Source: Methylomonas sp. EFPC3
Lineage (GTDB): Bacteria > Pseudomonadota > Gammaproteobacteria > Methylococcales > Methylomonadaceae
Direction: 5' to 3'
Length of the DNA stretch: 64,000 nucleotides
Assembly (NCBI RefSeq): GCF_029643245.1
Contig: NZ_CP116398.1
Coordinates: 3,410,001 to 3,474,000 of the forward strand
Of this stretch, positions 29,112-40,666 are shown piece after piece. How positions within the stretch are numbered: position 1 is the first letter of the stretch; each line of letters opens with the position of its first letter. Under the pieces are notes generated by a model. It did no database searches, had not been told where the DNA came from, and saw only the letters and a program-made list of their open reading frames with translations. A program made the translations under genes and the position numbers.

Positions 29112-29780
29112 TCACTTAATAAACAACTGCCGATTGACTGAGTCCACTACCTCTTCAATATATGTGTACTTGCCAATGTTCAAATCTGGTGCCAAGCCAT
29201 TTTCATACATCTGCCACACTTGCTGATATACGTGCCAGATAGACGTAAGTGCGTTTTCTATTTCATCAAAGTTTGCTCGCTGAGATAGCTTAAAGATTTC
29301 TTCAGCATCTGTATAAATCGCATGAGCATGGACTTTAGATGCGATGACTGTATAGAGATTTTTCATTTTTTTACTGTTATGTCTGACGAGGCTAGCGAGT
29401 TTCTTAAACTCCTCTTCTGTTGGTTCGTGGACATCCTCCATAAAGGCATCTATCCATTCGTGCGCATTCGCGCACCCCTCCGTCTTTCGTTTTCGAAGAG
29501 ACACCGACGAAAACTGATCAATGTGATCGATACAGTATTTTATAAATGACTGAAATGTAAATGTATCCCCACTCGAATCGAAGAGCCTACGGATACCAAT
29601 AAATAACTTACTTTCCAGCGCTGATTCGAAGATCTTCCAAAAGTGGACATTCTTATTCAGTTCGTTAACCGACTTCTGATCAGTCAGGAGAATTGAAAAC
29701 TGACGAAGCGCATACAACGCCCGTAGACTTGTTTCGGCTTCGTGTCGCAAGGTATTGAGATGTTCACGCATTTTAAGCAT
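29112..29780 (-). CDS. HEPN/AbiU2-like protein
   Basis: A 222-residue, mostly helical, soluble protein. The N-terminal FWKIFESALESKLFIGIRRLF (residues 46-66 region) and the C-terminal IASKVHAHAIY segment resemble the HEPN-AbiU2 family found in phage-abortive and similar stress genes. In canonical members an R-x4-H motif at the second place forms the RNase site. Here the arginine position appears to be alanine, so activity is doubtful. The gene is clearly richer in A and T than its neighbours, which suggests horizontal transfer. No partner gene is adjacent. A TTG at 29801 is an alternative start. Confidence 0.5.
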   Translation of the reverse strand: MLKMREHLNTLRHEAETSLRALYALRQFSILLTDQKSVNELNKNVHFWKIFESALESKLFIGIRRLFDSSGDTFTFQSFIKYCIDHIDQFSSVSLRKRKTEGCANAHEWIDAFMEDVHEPTEEEFKKLASLVRHNSKKMKNLYTVIASKVHAHAIYTDAEEIFKLSQRANFDEIENALTSIWHVYQQVWQMYENGLAPDLNIGKYTYIEEVVDSVNRQLFIK

Positions 29781-29926
29781 AGCAAGACGCCAAATAGTCA
29801 AAAGTAGTGTCTACCATGAATCATCTCACCACTCGATAAATTAGCGGATCAAAGTGCCTTTCCCTGTTCGTCCATCACACCGGCAATTGATAAATTTTGA
29901 CCGCAGGTAAAGACTTAACACACCAC

Positions 29927-31159
29927 TCACGATCTCAACCGTTCCACCACGCCCATTCCCGCCGTCCGCCCACTAGCCAAACAAGCCGTCAACAAATACC
30001 CCCCGGTCGGCGCTTCCCAATCCAGCATTTCGCCGGCGCAGAATACGCCGGGCAGTTTGCGCAGCATCAGGTTTTGATCCAGTTCGGTGAATTCGACGCC
30101 GCCGGCGCTGCTGATGGCTTCTGCGATCGGGCGTGGGCTGTGCAATTGAATGGGCAGGGCTTTGAGCGCGGCGGCCAGTTGCGCCGGGTCATTCATTTCG
30201 TCGGCGGTTGATACTTCCCGAAGCAGCAGGGTTTTGACGCCGTCGATGCCGAGCCGTTTGCGCAGGTGGTTGCTCAGGCTGTCCTTGCCGCGCGGTTTTG
30301 CCAGGCGTTCGACGATGTTTTCCGGACTGCGGTCCGGCAATAAATCCAGCCACAGCGTCGCCGAACCGGCAGAGGCGATTGCGTCGCGTAGCGGCGCCGA
30401 CAGGGCGTAGATCAAGCCGCCTTCCAGGCCGTAGTCGGCAACGGTCAGTTCACCTTGCTGACTGAAAGTTTCGCCGCTTTCGTTGCGAAAACTCGCGACC
30501 ACCGATTTGAGCGGTTGGCCGGCGCCGCGTTGGCGGAATACATCGCTCCAGCGGGTTTCAAAGCCGCAGTTGGCCGGGCGGAGCAGCGACAAGCCGATGC
30601 CGCGTTCGGCCAGAATTTCGGTCCAGGCCCCGGTCGAGCCCAGTTGCGGCCAGCTGCCGCCGCCCAGTGCCAAGACGGTTGCGTCGGCCTGGATCAGACG
30701 TTCGCCGTCCGGCGTGGCGAAGCGCAACGCGCCGTCCGCCCAGCCCAGCCAGCGGTGGCGCATTTTGAATTGCACGCCATCGCTTCGCAGCCGATGCAGC
30801 CAGGCGCGCAGTAACGGCGCGGCTTTCATTTCGGTCGGAAACACGCGGCCGGAACTGCCGACGAAGGTATCGATACCAAGCTGGTTGATCCAGGCCCGTA
30901 AATCGTCCGGGGTAAAGGCTTTGAGTATCGGTTCCAGTTTGGCGCGGCGCGCGGGGTAGCGGGTCACAAAGGTGTCGAAGGCTTCGGCGTGGGTGATGTT
31001 CATGCCGCCTTTGCCGGCCATCAGGAATTTGCGGCCGGCCGACGGCATCGCGTCGTAGACGCTGACCTTGATCCCGGCCTGGCTTAGCACCTCGGCCGCC
31101 ATCAGACCGGCCGGGCCGGCACCGACGACGGCGACACTTGCGGTAGGGTCGGCGGACAT
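29927..31159 (-). CDS. HI0933-type flavoprotein (TIGR03862-like)
   Basis: A 410-residue FAD-binding protein with a Rossmann loop VAVVGAGPAGLMAAEVL at the N-terminus. SAGRKFLMAGKGGMNITHA near 40-58 is a hallmark of the HI0933/YhiN family. Further features are LALGGGSWPQLGSTG near 165 and a C-terminal FCAGEMLDWEAPTGGYLL. The reaction of this family is not established. It lies 40 bases downstream of trpD2 on the same strand. Confidence 0.9.
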   Translation of the reverse strand: MSADPTASVAVVGAGPAGLMAAEVLSQAGIKVSVYDAMPSAGRKFLMAGKGGMNITHAEAFDTFVTRYPARRAKLEPILKAFTPDDLRAWINQLGIDTFVGSSGRVFPTEMKAAPLLRAWLHRLRSDGVQFKMRHRWLGWADGALRFATPDGERLIQADATVLALGGGSWPQLGSTGAWTEILAERGIGLSLLRPANCGFETRWSDVFRQRGAGQPLKSVVASFRNESGETFSQQGELTVADYGLEGGLIYALSAPLRDAIASAGSATLWLDLLPDRSPENIVERLAKPRGKDSLSNHLRKRLGIDGVKTLLLREVSTADEMNDPAQLAAALKALPIQLHSPRPIAEAISSAGGVEFTELDQNLMLRKLPGVFCAGEMLDWEAPTGGYLLTACLASGRTAGMGVVERLRS

Positions 31160-31202
31160 GCTGAGTTAAGGATTACGCGCGGGGCGTAGGGTTGAGTAGG
31201 GC

Positions 31203-32201
31203 TTAAAACCGGTTGCGGTCGCGCGCGGCCCAGAAGTGGGCGGCCAGGGCTTCGGCCTGCGCTTGATCGTCGGCCTTGCCCAATAATTTCAAGGCGATGG
31301 CGGCGGTGCCGATCACGGTGGCTTGGCCGAATTCGTCGTTCAGTTCGCCGCGCCAGACTTGGGCCAGTAGCTGCGGCTCCAGCGATTCGGCTTTCATGTG
31401 GCGGCGTTCGAACAACGCCGGCCAGGTTTCGTCGCTGAGTTCGCCGCCGTGCACGCTTTGCACCAGACACTCGACGTCCGGGTTGCGTTCGGTTTCGCCG
31501 CCTTCGCCTTTCAACACCGCCATGTGCTGTTGATTTAACAACTGTGCCGCTCTCTGATGCACCTGGCGGTAGCTGGGATGGAAAATGCCTTGAATGCTGG
31601 CGGTGGCATCGAACGGATTCAATAATCTGACCAAAGTATGCACCGGCGAGCGCAAGCCCATCACCGGCCGCAGATTGATCATGTCGTACAGTTTCGGGCA
31701 GATGTACTCGAGCGACAGGTAGCTGAAGTTGGTGCGTTCGATTTGTTGGCCGGCTTCGGCGATCGACTGGGCGGCGTCGATGCCCAGCGCCCGCAGCACG
31801 TTTTCGGTGTACAGCCGGCCTTGAGTATGGCCGCCGGCACCGTGCATGAACACTTTGACGCCGTTTTCGGCCAGCAGCAAGGTGGACAGCAAAAACCACG
31901 GCAGGTGTCGGCGTTTGCCGGCATACGATGACCAGTCCAGATCCACCGCCACTTTGTTGTCGAAGGCGAAGCTTTCCCGCGCCGCCGCAACGAAACCGGC
32001 CAATTCCTCGCAGGTTTCTTCCTTGACCCGCATCAGCATCAAGAACGCGCCAAGCTGGATCGGCTCGACCTGGCCGTCGGCCAGGATCATTTTCATCGCC
32101 CGGTAGGCTTCGTCCTGCGTCAGCGGCCGGGCGCCTTTTTTGCCCTTGCCGAGGATTTTGATGAATTCGGCGAACGGATGTTCTTCGGTAATCAGCGTCA
32201 T
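31203..32201 (-). CDS. ybiB: TrpD2/YbiB-like phosphoribosyltransferase-fold protein
   Basis: A 332-residue homologue of anthranilate phosphoribosyltransferase, in the YbiB (TrpD2) group. The start [20 protein letters not shown] and [23 protein letters not shown] are typical. The PRPP loop of true TrpD (GTGGDG) is replaced by [13 protein letters not shown] near 116-128, so it should not make tryptophan. E. coli YbiB binds nucleic acid and is SOS-linked. The gene overlaps cyoE by four bases (ATGA). Confidence 0.87.
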   Translation of the reverse strand: MTLITEEHPFAEFIKILGKGKKGARPLTQDEAYRAMKMILADGQVEPIQLGAFLMLMRVKEETCEELAGFVAAARESFAFDNKVAVDLDWSSYAGKRRHLPWFLLSTLLLAENGVKVFMHGAGGHTQGRLYTENVLRALGIDAAQSIAEAGQQIERTNFSYLSLEYICPKLYDMINLRPVMGLRSPVHTLVRLLNPFDATASIQGIFHPSYRQVHQRAAQLLNQQHMAVLKGEGGETERNPDVECLVQSVHGGELSDETWPALFERRHMKAESLEPQLLAQVWRGELNDEFGQATVIGTAAIALKLLGKADDQAQAEALAAHFWAARDRNRF

Positions 32202-33088
32202 GAGATGGACAGCGGGAAGTAATGGTCGATTAGCAAGGCGGCGAAGATCAGCATCAAATAGATGATGGAATAGCCGAAGGTGCGCATCGCGGTTTTATTG
32301 TCTTTTTTGCGCATCATCTGAATCGCGTAGTAGATGAAGCCCAGGCCCAGCAACAAGGCGGTGGCCAGATAAATCAGGCCGCTCATGCCGGTCAGGTAAG
32401 GCAGCAGCGTCGAAATCAGCAGCAGAATGGTATAAAGCAAAATTTGCAGGCGGGTGAATTCGACGCCGTGGGTGACCGGCAGCATCGGAATCGATACCTT
32501 GGCGTATTCGTCGCGTTTGGCAATGGCCAGCGCCCAGAAATGCGGCGGGGTCCAGACGAAGATGATCAGGAACAGCAGCAAGGCGTGCGGATGCACTTCG
32601 CCGGTGATCGCCGCCCAACCCAATACCGGCGGTGCCGCGCCGGCCGCGCCGCCGATGACGATGTTTTGCGGCGTCGCCCGCTTCAGGTAAACCGTGTAGA
32701 TCAAGGCGTAGCCGATCAAAGACAGAAAGGTCAGGAACGCGGTCAGCAAGTTGATCTTGATGGTTAGAATCGCCATCGCGATAAAACCGATCAGGCTGGC
32801 GAACACCAGCACTTGCCGGGGTTGCAAATGCCCGGTCGGCAGCGGCCGGTTCTTGGTGCGCGCCATTTCGGCGTCGGCTTTTTGGTCCAGGAAGTGGTTG
32901 ATCGCCGCAGCCGACGACGCGGCCAGGCCGATGCCGACCGTGCCGTACAGAAAATTGGCTAATGGCGGCATGCCGGGGACGGCCAACAGCATGCCGACGA
33001 TGGCGGTAAACACGATCAACGCAACCACTCTGGGCTTGCAGAGCTCGTAGTAGTCTTTCCAGGAAAGCGAGGCGGTGGTGTCTGGCAT
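32198..33088 (-). CDS. cyoE: Protoheme IX farnesyltransferase (heme O synthase)
   Basis: A 296-residue integral membrane UbiA-family prenyltransferase that makes heme O for heme-copper oxidases. The two aspartate-rich sites are [15 protein letters not shown] (about 65-79) and, after several helices, the loop with [18 protein letters not shown] (about 185-202). The ATG at 33088 gives the standard length; an upstream ATG at 33142 would add an unlikely extension. Its oxidase genes are not in the window. It overlaps the ybiB start. Confidence 0.95.
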   Translation of the reverse strand: MPDTTASLSWKDYYELCKPRVVALIVFTAIVGMLLAVPGMPPLANFLYGTVGIGLAASSAAAINHFLDQKADAEMARTKNRPLPTGHLQPRQVLVFASLIGFIAMAILTIKINLLTAFLTFLSLIGYALIYTVYLKRATPQNIVIGGAAGAAPPVLGWAAITGEVHPHALLLFLIIFVWTPPHFWALAIAKRDEYAKVSIPMLPVTHGVEFTRLQILLYTILLLISTLLPYLTGMSGLIYLATALLLGLGFIYYAIQMMRKKDNKTAMRTFGYSIIYLMLIFAALLIDHYFPLSIS

Positions 33089-33195
33089 CGAGTAGCAAAT
33101 AGATTGGAACGCGTTCAAACATATAGAATAACAGTGAACCAATGATTATTAAAACAATCACAGGCGCTCACCATCTTTTAGTCAACGAGGGATTT

Positions 33196-34566
33196 ATGAA
33201 ACACAGGCTTGCAGCGCTGGCGCTGCTTTGTCCGGTTGTGCTGGCGCACGCCGAGGACAGTAAGGTGTACGAACATGTTTTCGCTAACGGCTTGAAACTG
33301 CTGGTGAAGGAAGACCACCGCTCGCCGGTGGTGGTATCCCAGGTCTGGTACAAAGTCGGTTCCAGCTACGAGCCGGGCGGCATCACCGGCATCTCGCACA
33401 TGCTGGAACACATGATGTTCAAAGGCACCGAAAAATATCCGGCCGGCGAGTTCTCCCGCATCATCGCCGAGAACGGCGGCAGCGAAAACGCCTTCACCGG
33501 CCAGGATTACACGGCTTATTTCCAAACTCTGGAAAAATCGCGACTGGAGATCAGCTTCAAGCTGGAAAGCGACCGGATGCGCAATCTGAATCTGAAAGCC
33601 GAGGAATTGAAGAAAGAATTGGAAGTGGTGACCGAGGAGCGGCGGATGCGCACCGACGACCAACCGCGCGCCAAAGTCCACGAGCAATTCATGGCCGCGG
33701 CCTTTACCAATAGCCCGTACCAGAATCCGGTAATCGGCTGGCCGTCCGATATCGCCAACTACCAGATCGAAGACCTGCAAGCCTGGTACCAGAAGTGGTA
33801 CGCACCCAATAACGCCACGCTGGTCGTGGTCGGCGACGTCGACGCCAAGCAGGTCGAAAAACTGGCCGAACAGTATTTTGCGCCATTGCAACCCAGTACG
33901 ATCAAGCCGGTCAAGCCGCAAGCCGAATCCGAGCAGCGTGGCGTGCGCCGCATTACGGTCAAAGCGCCGGCCAAATTGCCGTACCTGATGATGGGTTACA
34001 AAGTGCCGGTGTTGAATAGCGCCAAGCCGGAATGGGAGGCTTATGCCCTGGAAGTATTGGCCGGTGTGCTGGACGGCGGCGACAGTGCCCGCCTGCCGGC
34101 GCGGCTGATTCGCGGCAAGCAAATCGCGGTGTCCGCTGGTGCCGGTTACGATCTGACGTCGCGTTTGCCCGAGTTGTTTTTGTTGGAAGGCACGCCTGCC
34201 GAGGGCAAAACCGTGTTCGACCTCGAATACGCCTTGCTCGACGAGGTGTACCAGTTGAAAAACGAGCTGATCGACAAGGACGAATTGCAGCGGATCAAAG
34301 CGCAGGTGCTGGCCAGCTCGGTTTACCAGAAGGACTCCAACTTCTACCAGGCCATGCAACTGGGTACGCTGGAAACGGTTGGTTTGGGCTGGCAACGCGC
34401 CGACGAATACGTCGCCAAACTCAATCAGGTGACGGCGGAGCAAGTGCGCGAAGTGGCGCGGAAGTATCTGATCGAAGACACCCTGACCGTCGCCTATCTC
34501 GACCCGCAACCGATCACCGAAGCCGCGAAACCGAAAAAACTGACAGGAGTTCATCATGCGTTTTAA
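33196..34566 (+). CDS. M16 family zinc metallopeptidase (catalytic partner)
   Basis: A 456-residue periplasmic insulinase-type peptidase. It has a signal peptide (about 1-20, LAHAED). The inverted zinc motif HxxEH is seen as HMLEHMMFKGTEKYP near 71, with the third ligand glutamate about 75 residues on in LEVVTEERRMR. The C-terminal half is the inactive M16 repeat. The ATG at 33196 is chosen for the signal peptide. Its end overlaps the start of the second M16 gene by eleven bases, so the two proteins probably form a heterodimer. Confidence 0.93.
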   Translation: MKHRLAALALLCPVVLAHAEDSKVYEHVFANGLKLLVKEDHRSPVVVSQVWYKVGSSYEPGGITGISHMLEHMMFKGTEKYPAGEFSRIIAENGGSENAFTGQDYTAYFQTLEKSRLEISFKLESDRMRNLNLKAEELKKELEVVTEERRMRTDDQPRAKVHEQFMAAAFTNSPYQNPVIGWPSDIANYQIEDLQAWYQKWYAPNNATLVVVGDVDAKQVEKLAEQYFAPLQPSTIKPVKPQAESEQRGVRRITVKAPAKLPYLMMGYKVPVLNSAKPEWEAYALEVLAGVLDGGDSARLPARLIRGKQIAVSAGAGYDLTSRLPELFLLEGTPAEGKTVFDLEYALLDEVYQLKNELIDKDELQRIKAQVLASSVYQKDSNFYQAMQLGTLETVGLGWQRADEYVAKLNQVTAEQVREVARKYLIEDTLTVAYLDPQPITEAAKPKKLTGVHHAF

Positions 34567-35853
34567 TTTAATCGGCTTATTGTTGCTGGCATTCAGCCAA
34601 TTGGCCTGGCCGGCGGCCAAGATCGAACATTGGCAGACCGCGCAAGGCAGCCGGGTTTACTATGTGCGTACCGCCGGCTTACCGATGGTCGACGTGCGGG
34701 TCGTGTTTGATGCCGGCAGCGCCCGCGACGGCAGCCAGTTCGGCGTCTCGGCTTTGACATCCGCCTTGCTGGACAGCGGCGCCGGCGATTGGAGCGCCGA
34801 CGATATCGCCCAACGTTTCGAGTCGGTCGGTGCCCAATATTCGGCTGGCGTCAGCGAGGATATGGCCTGGCTATCGATCCGCTCCCTGACCGAGAAACCG
34901 TTGCTTGAAAAGGCCTTGGCCACCTTCGAAACCGTGTTGAGCCGGCCGGCTTTTCGCGAGGACGATTTCCAGCGCGAGAAGGCTCGCACTCTGGCCGGCT
35001 TGAAGCACCGGGAAGAATCGCCCAGTGAACTGGCCAGCATCGCCTTCGGCAAAGCATTGTACGGCGAACATCCCTACGCCCACCCCGAGACCGGCATCGT
35101 CCAGACCGTTGCCGGCTTTAGCGCCGATGATCTGAAAACGTTCTATCAAACCTATTACGTCGCCGCCAACGCCATCGTCGTCATCGTCGGCGATGTCAGC
35201 CGGGAACAGGCCGAACAAACTGCCAACCAAGTGCTGGCTAAATTGCCGGTCGGCAGCAAGCCGGCGGACATTCCGCCGGTGACGATGCCGAGCCAGGCCA
35301 GCACTCAGCATATCGAGTTCCCGTCCACTCAAACCCACGTGCTGGTCGGTTTGCCCGGCACTTACCGCAAGGACCCGGATTATTTTGCCTTGTATGTCGG
35401 CAACCATATTCTCGGCGGCGGCAGCATGGTTTCGCGCTTGTTCGAGGAAGTTCGGGAAAAGCGCGGTCTGGCCTACGGCGCGTATAGTGTGTTTGCGCCG
35501 TTGTACCGGCAAGGGCCGTTCATGATGAGCTTGCAGACCCGTAACGACCAGACCGAGCAAGCACTCGGCGTGTTGCGCAAAACCTTTGCCGATTTTCTGG
35601 CACAAGGTCCGACCGAGCAGGAGTTGACTGCGGCAAAACGGAACATCACCGGCGGTTTTGCGATGCGTTTTGATACCAACAGCAAGTTGAGCGACTACGT
35701 GGCGATGATCGGCTTTTACCAGCAGCCTTTGGACTATCTGGATACCTTCCAAGCTAACGTGGAAGCGGTCACGATCGAGCAGATCAAGGATGCCTTCAAG
35801 CGCCGGGTCAAACCGGAATTGCTGCAAACCGTCACGGTCGGCCAGAAGTCCTG

Positions 35854-35854
<1 letters not shown>
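34556..35854 (+). CDS. M16 family protein (non-catalytic partner)
   Basis: A 432-residue M16-fold protein with a signal peptide (ending WPAAK). At the position of the zinc motif it has ALTSALLDSGAG, so the HxxEH residues are missing. The substrate-binding R/Y region of the C-terminal half is kept (EVREKRGLAYGAYSVF near 301-316). This matches the known pattern of two-subunit M16 peptidases in which one chain is active and the other binds substrate. Its stop overlaps the rsmD start by one base. Confidence 0.92.
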
Positions 35855-37198
<1,344 letters not shown>

Positions 37199-37229
37199 TC
37201 TTTATGTGGTCGGCGTGGCCTGCGATGTT

Positions 37230-37676
37230 CTATGGCAATAGCAGTCGCATTGGCCGCATTGGCGATAACTCGAAGCCGTGGCGGCGGTAAAAACGTTGTC
37301 CGGCGCTGTTGTCGGCGTCGGTCAGCAAGGTAATTCGCCGGCAACCCTGCTGTTTGGCGAACGCCACCGCATGTTGCAGTAGCGCAGAGCCGATTGCGCC
37401 GCCGCGCCGGTTTCTATCCACCACCATATCTTCCAGCCAGGCCACGCGCGCGCCCAGCGCCGTCGATACGCTGAACAGCAAATTGACCATCCCCAGAATT
37501 TCGCCGTCGCGCCGCGCCACCAAAATCCGCCCCAGTGCCGGTTGGGCAATGATTTGACTCAAGCCGCGGCGTTGTAGCGTTTCGTCCGCGACAAATTCGG
37601 CTTCCTGTTCGAATAATTGCGCCAACAGGCGGCACATTGCCGGAATGTCGGCCTCGGTGGCGGTAACGATTTGCAT
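37230..37676 (-). CDS. GNAT family N-acetyltransferase
   Basis: A 148-residue acetyl-CoA-dependent transferase. The N-terminal ATEADIPAMCRLLAQLF, the central VAWLEDMVVDRNRRGGAIGSALL (acetyl-CoA loop, about 84-106) and GQRFYRRHGFE near the end are typical. The substrate is unknown. It is convergent with the ferredoxin gene and its start faces the cobalamin riboswitch region. Confidence 0.9.
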   Translation of the reverse strand: MQIVTATEADIPAMCRLLAQLFEQEAEFVADETLQRRGLSQIIAQPALGRILVARRDGEILGMVNLLFSVSTALGARVAWLEDMVVDRNRRGGAIGSALLQHAVAFAKQQGCRRITLLTDADNSAGQRFYRRHGFELSPMRPMRLLLP

Positions 37677-37787
37677 GCTCTGATCTCCTGCTTAAGCCGA
37701 TAGTCTTGTCGAGTCTAATACAGTAGCGTCGAGCGACGGTAATGTTGGCTGATTGCGGTGCGGTCGATGCCGTTCCGGCGGTTTGCC

Positions 37788-37816
37788 TTGCCTGCCCAAT
37801 CCCGATCAACTACAAT
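37788..37816 (+). promoter_or_regulatory. Sigma-70-type promoter of the cobalamin operon
   Basis: TTGCCT (37788-37793) and TACAAT (37811-37816) are separated by exactly 17 bases. They lie just upstream of the riboswitch, so the leader would begin near 37823. Confidence 0.7.
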
Positions 37817-37827
37817 CCCGACCTTCT

Positions 37828-38025
37828 TTCAGGTGTTGGCGCCGAATCTCGGCCAGACTTAAACAGGAAGTCGGTGCGGCAAATTTCGTTTTGCCCATGC
37901 CGACGCTGCCCCCGCAACGGTAGATAAGTAAAGAGCCGCGTTTTTTGCCACTGTGCGTTTTGCATGGGAAGGTGCGCGGTTCAGGCCTTCAAGCCGCTTA
38001 TAAGCCCGGAGACTGGCCCGGAGGA
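37828..38025 (+). ncRNA. Cobalamin (AdoCbl) riboswitch
   Basis: The leader of btuB carries the landmarks of a cobalamin riboswitch in order: AGGTGTTGGCGCC at the 5' side (37831 onwards), GCCACTGTG (37947-37955), GGGAAGGTGCG (37966-37976) and the B12 box AAGCCCGGAGACTGGCC (38002-38018). Ligand binding would hide the ribosome site or start region of the TonB receptor and lower expression when B12 is plentiful. About 130 bases remain to the btuB start, enough for an expression platform. The outer limits are approximate. Confidence 0.93.
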
Positions 38026-38154
38026 TCATTCGAGACAGCGGAGGGCTGTTACGGAATGGTCAGAGCCTGTGCCTAGCCCGTTCTCCGCCTATTCTCTCGC
38101 CGATATCTCCTCTGTCGTTTTTTACCCGGATGCGCGGTGGGCGCAGAGGAAACT

Positions 38155-39978
38155 ATGCAAAAAAAAATAATCATGGCTTTGCCACTGGCCGGCATTAGCG
38201 CGTTTGTACCCGGCTTCGCCGACGACCAATCCGCCAATTTAGCCGAGACCGTGGTGACGGCGACGCGGTCGGAAAGCAACCAAACCGAACTGGCGACCGC
38301 GACGACGATTTATACCCGGCAAGATATCGAACGCTTGCAGGTAAGAACTTTGCCGGAGCTACTGAAAGGCTCGGCCGGCATCGACATGGTGCAGAGCGGC
38401 GGTTACGGTAAGGACACCAACATATTTATGCGCGGAACCAATTCCGATCACGTACTGGTGTTGGTCGACGGGATCAAGGTCGGTTCGGTGACGACGGGCA
38501 CCACGCCGTTTCAATTTATTCCGGTGGATCAGATTGAACGGGTCGAGATCATTCGCGGGCCGCAATCCAGTTTGTACGGCTCCGAAGCCATCGGCGGCGT
38601 GATTCAGATTTTTACCCGTAAAGGCGGCAATAGCGAGCGGCCGAATATCGCGCTGGAAGCCGGCGGCGGTTCTTACGACAGTTATAAAGGTTCTGCAGCA
38701 ATCAACGGAAAGCTGGGGAATGCTTGGTATAGTCTCGGCGCCTCTCAATTTGGCAGTCAAGGTATCAACGCGCGAAGCGGCGTCTCCTTAAGGGAAGGCT
38801 TCAATCCTGATCGCGACGGTTACAATAACACCGGCTTAAATGCCAGGGCCGGTTACCGCTTCGATAACGGTGCCGAGGTCGAGGCGTTTTTTTTACGTGC
38901 GGAGGGCGAGACCGAAATCGATAACTCTACACTCAGCAGCACGATGTTCATCAACCAAACGGTTGGGGCCACAGCCAGCAAGGATTTCAACGATGTCTGG
39001 CGGTCGACGTTGCGTGTAGGACAAAGCGTGGATGATTCGGACAATTTTAGCCATAGCGGAGTGTTTGCCAGTAACTTCGATACCACCCGTTGGAATGCAA
39101 GCTGGCTGAACCAGCTCAATCTGCATAAAGACCAGCAACTGACCTTGGGGGCGGATTACCGGCTGGACGAAGTCCAAAGCACGACGCGTTATGCGGAAAA
39201 CTCGCGCTACGATGTCGGCGGTTTTGTCGAATTGCATAGCCGTTGGTTCGAGCGGCATTTCACCAATGCCTCGTTACGCTGGGACGAAAACCAAGCCTTC
39301 GGCAGCAGTCTGACCGGCAATTTCGGCTGGCGCTTCAATTGGGATCACGGCTTGAGCGCTTTCGCCAGCTTCGGCAACGGATTCAAGGCGCCGACCTTCA
39401 ACCAGCTGTATTTTCCCGGCTTCGGCAATCCCAATCTGCAGGCGGAGCAGTCGACCAATTTCGAAGGCGGCTTCGCCGGGAATCACGCATGGGGGCAATG
39501 GGAAATTCGCGCTTACCACAGCAATATTGATAATTTGATCGTGTTTAGCGGCCGGCCGTTAACGGCCAAGAACATCGGTAAGGCCCAAATCGATGGTATC
39601 GAAGCGGAAATCTCCGGCGAGCTATTCGGATGGCGCAACAAGTTGAGCATGAATCTGCTGACGCCGAAAGATCGGGCCAATAATTTGCGGTTACCGCGGC
39701 GGGCCACGCAGACGCTGTCTTACGACATATCGCGCAGTTTCGCTGCGTTCGACGTTGGTGCCGCGGTGCTGGCGCAGGGCGAGCGCTTTGACAATACGGC
39801 CAATACCGTCCGCCTGGGCGCTTTCATGACGATCGATCTTCGTGCCGCTTACCATGTCGATAAAAATTGGATGTTGAGCGCCAAACTCAATAATATGCTC
39901 GACCAGCAATATCAAACCGTCAACACTTACAACAATTTCGGTAGAAATTTCTTTTTCTCTATCCATTACAATTACTGA
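38155..39978 (+). CDS. btuB: TonB-dependent cobalamin receptor (BtuB-like)
   Basis: A 607-residue outer-membrane receptor. It has a signal peptide (about 1-21), a TonB-box-like segment ETVVTATRSE (near 30), a plug domain (PELLKGSAGIDMVQ, then MRGTNSDHVLVLVDGIKVG and GPQSSLYGSEAIGGVIQIFT) and a barrel ending in FFFSIHYNY with a terminal aromatic residue. BtuB length and the upstream riboswitch both support vitamin B12 uptake. AGAGGA lies four bases before the ATG. It heads the run btuB - membrane protein - cbiB - cobD. Confidence 0.93.
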   Translation: MQKKIIMALPLAGISAFVPGFADDQSANLAETVVTATRSESNQTELATATTIYTRQDIERLQVRTLPELLKGSAGIDMVQSGGYGKDTNIFMRGTNSDHVLVLVDGIKVGSVTTGTTPFQFIPVDQIERVEIIRGPQSSLYGSEAIGGVIQIFTRKGGNSERPNIALEAGGGSYDSYKGSAAINGKLGNAWYSLGASQFGSQGINARSGVSLREGFNPDRDGYNNTGLNARAGYRFDNGAEVEAFFLRAEGETEIDNSTLSSTMFINQTVGATASKDFNDVWRSTLRVGQSVDDSDNFSHSGVFASNFDTTRWNASWLNQLNLHKDQQLTLGADYRLDEVQSTTRYAENSRYDVGGFVELHSRWFERHFTNASLRWDENQAFGSSLTGNFGWRFNWDHGLSAFASFGNGFKAPTFNQLYFPGFGNPNLQAEQSTNFEGGFAGNHAWGQWEIRAYHSNIDNLIVFSGRPLTAKNIGKAQIDGIEAEISGELFGWRNKLSMNLLTPKDRANNLRLPRRATQTLSYDISRSFAAFDVGAAVLAQGERFDNTANTVRLGAFMTIDLRAAYHVDKNWMLSAKLNNMLDQQYQTVNTYNNFGRNFFFSIHYNY

Positions 39979-39998
39979 CCTTTTTTTCGGAGCACACT

Positions 39999-40574
39999 AT
40001 GAACTCGAATCGATTTTTGGCCGTGAAACCCGGCGCCGTGGCGTTGATGGCGTTGATGGCCGCGACCCGGTTTCACCACTTCGGTACGCCATTTGCGCTG
40101 CCCGACGCCTCGCTGGCAGTGTTCTTCTTTGCCGGCCTTTGGCTGGGCGGCCGTTATTTGTTCGCGCTGCTGCTGTTGGAAGCCGGTTTGATCGATTATT
40201 TGTCGATTACCAAATTGGGCGTCAGCGATTTTTGCGTTTCCAATGCTTACGGCTTTTTGGTCGGTTCCTACGGGGCGATGTGGTTGGGCGGCCGGTGGTG
40301 CCGCAAATTCACGGCGCTGACCGCGGTGTCGGCGACGCAACAATTCGCCGCGTTATGGGCGGCTGCCACGCTGGCGTTTCTGATTTCCAACGGTAGCTTT
40401 TACTGGCTGTCCGGGCGTTATCCAGAGCCGTCGTTCGGCCAATATCTGGAGCGGGCGGCGATGTACTATCTGCCGCACTTGTCGTCGACTTTGATTTACG
40501 GTGTCGTAATCTTCGGTTTGGTTAAAGCCGGCAAAGCTTTGCTCGCCGGCAAAGCCGCGCAGCAAGCGGTTTAA
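39999..40574 (+). CDS. Membrane protein in the cobalamin operon (DUF6580/ECF S-component-like)
   Basis: A 191-residue protein with about five or six hydrophobic helices. The segment after the first helix (PDASLAVFFFAGLWLGGRY) and the short cytoplasmic loops resemble DUF6580-type proteins, which look like substrate-binding components of energy-coupling-factor transporters. It follows btuB by 20 bases and precedes cbiB, so it shares the riboswitch-controlled transcript. A role in moving cobinamide, cobalamin or cobalt across the inner membrane is an inference from position. No EcfA or EcfT is nearby. Confidence 0.55.
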   Translation: MNSNRFLAVKPGAVALMALMAATRFHHFGTPFALPDASLAVFFFAGLWLGGRYLFALLLLEAGLIDYLSITKLGVSDFCVSNAYGFLVGSYGAMWLGGRWCRKFTALTAVSATQQFAALWAAATLAFLISNGSFYWLSGRYPEPSFGQYLERAAMYYLPHLSSTLIYGVVIFGLVKAGKALLAGKAAQQAV

Positions 40575-40666
40575 TTTCGTTCGGGGCGGCGCGGTCCGCC
40601 CTGTCTCCCGTCTCCGATAGTCCGCACGCCGGATAGGCGCGGCGGCTCCCGTCTTTGCATTATTGA

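Noticed and set aside
31203..32201. Second anthranilate phosphoribosyltransferase
   Set aside because: The PRPP-binding loop of TrpD is altered and the N-terminus matches YbiB; the real trpD is at 25089-26105.
33178..34620. 480-codon minus-strand frame opposite the first M16 gene
   Set aside because: The plus-strand M16 protein has a signal peptide and zinc motif; the opposite frame has no recognisable domain.
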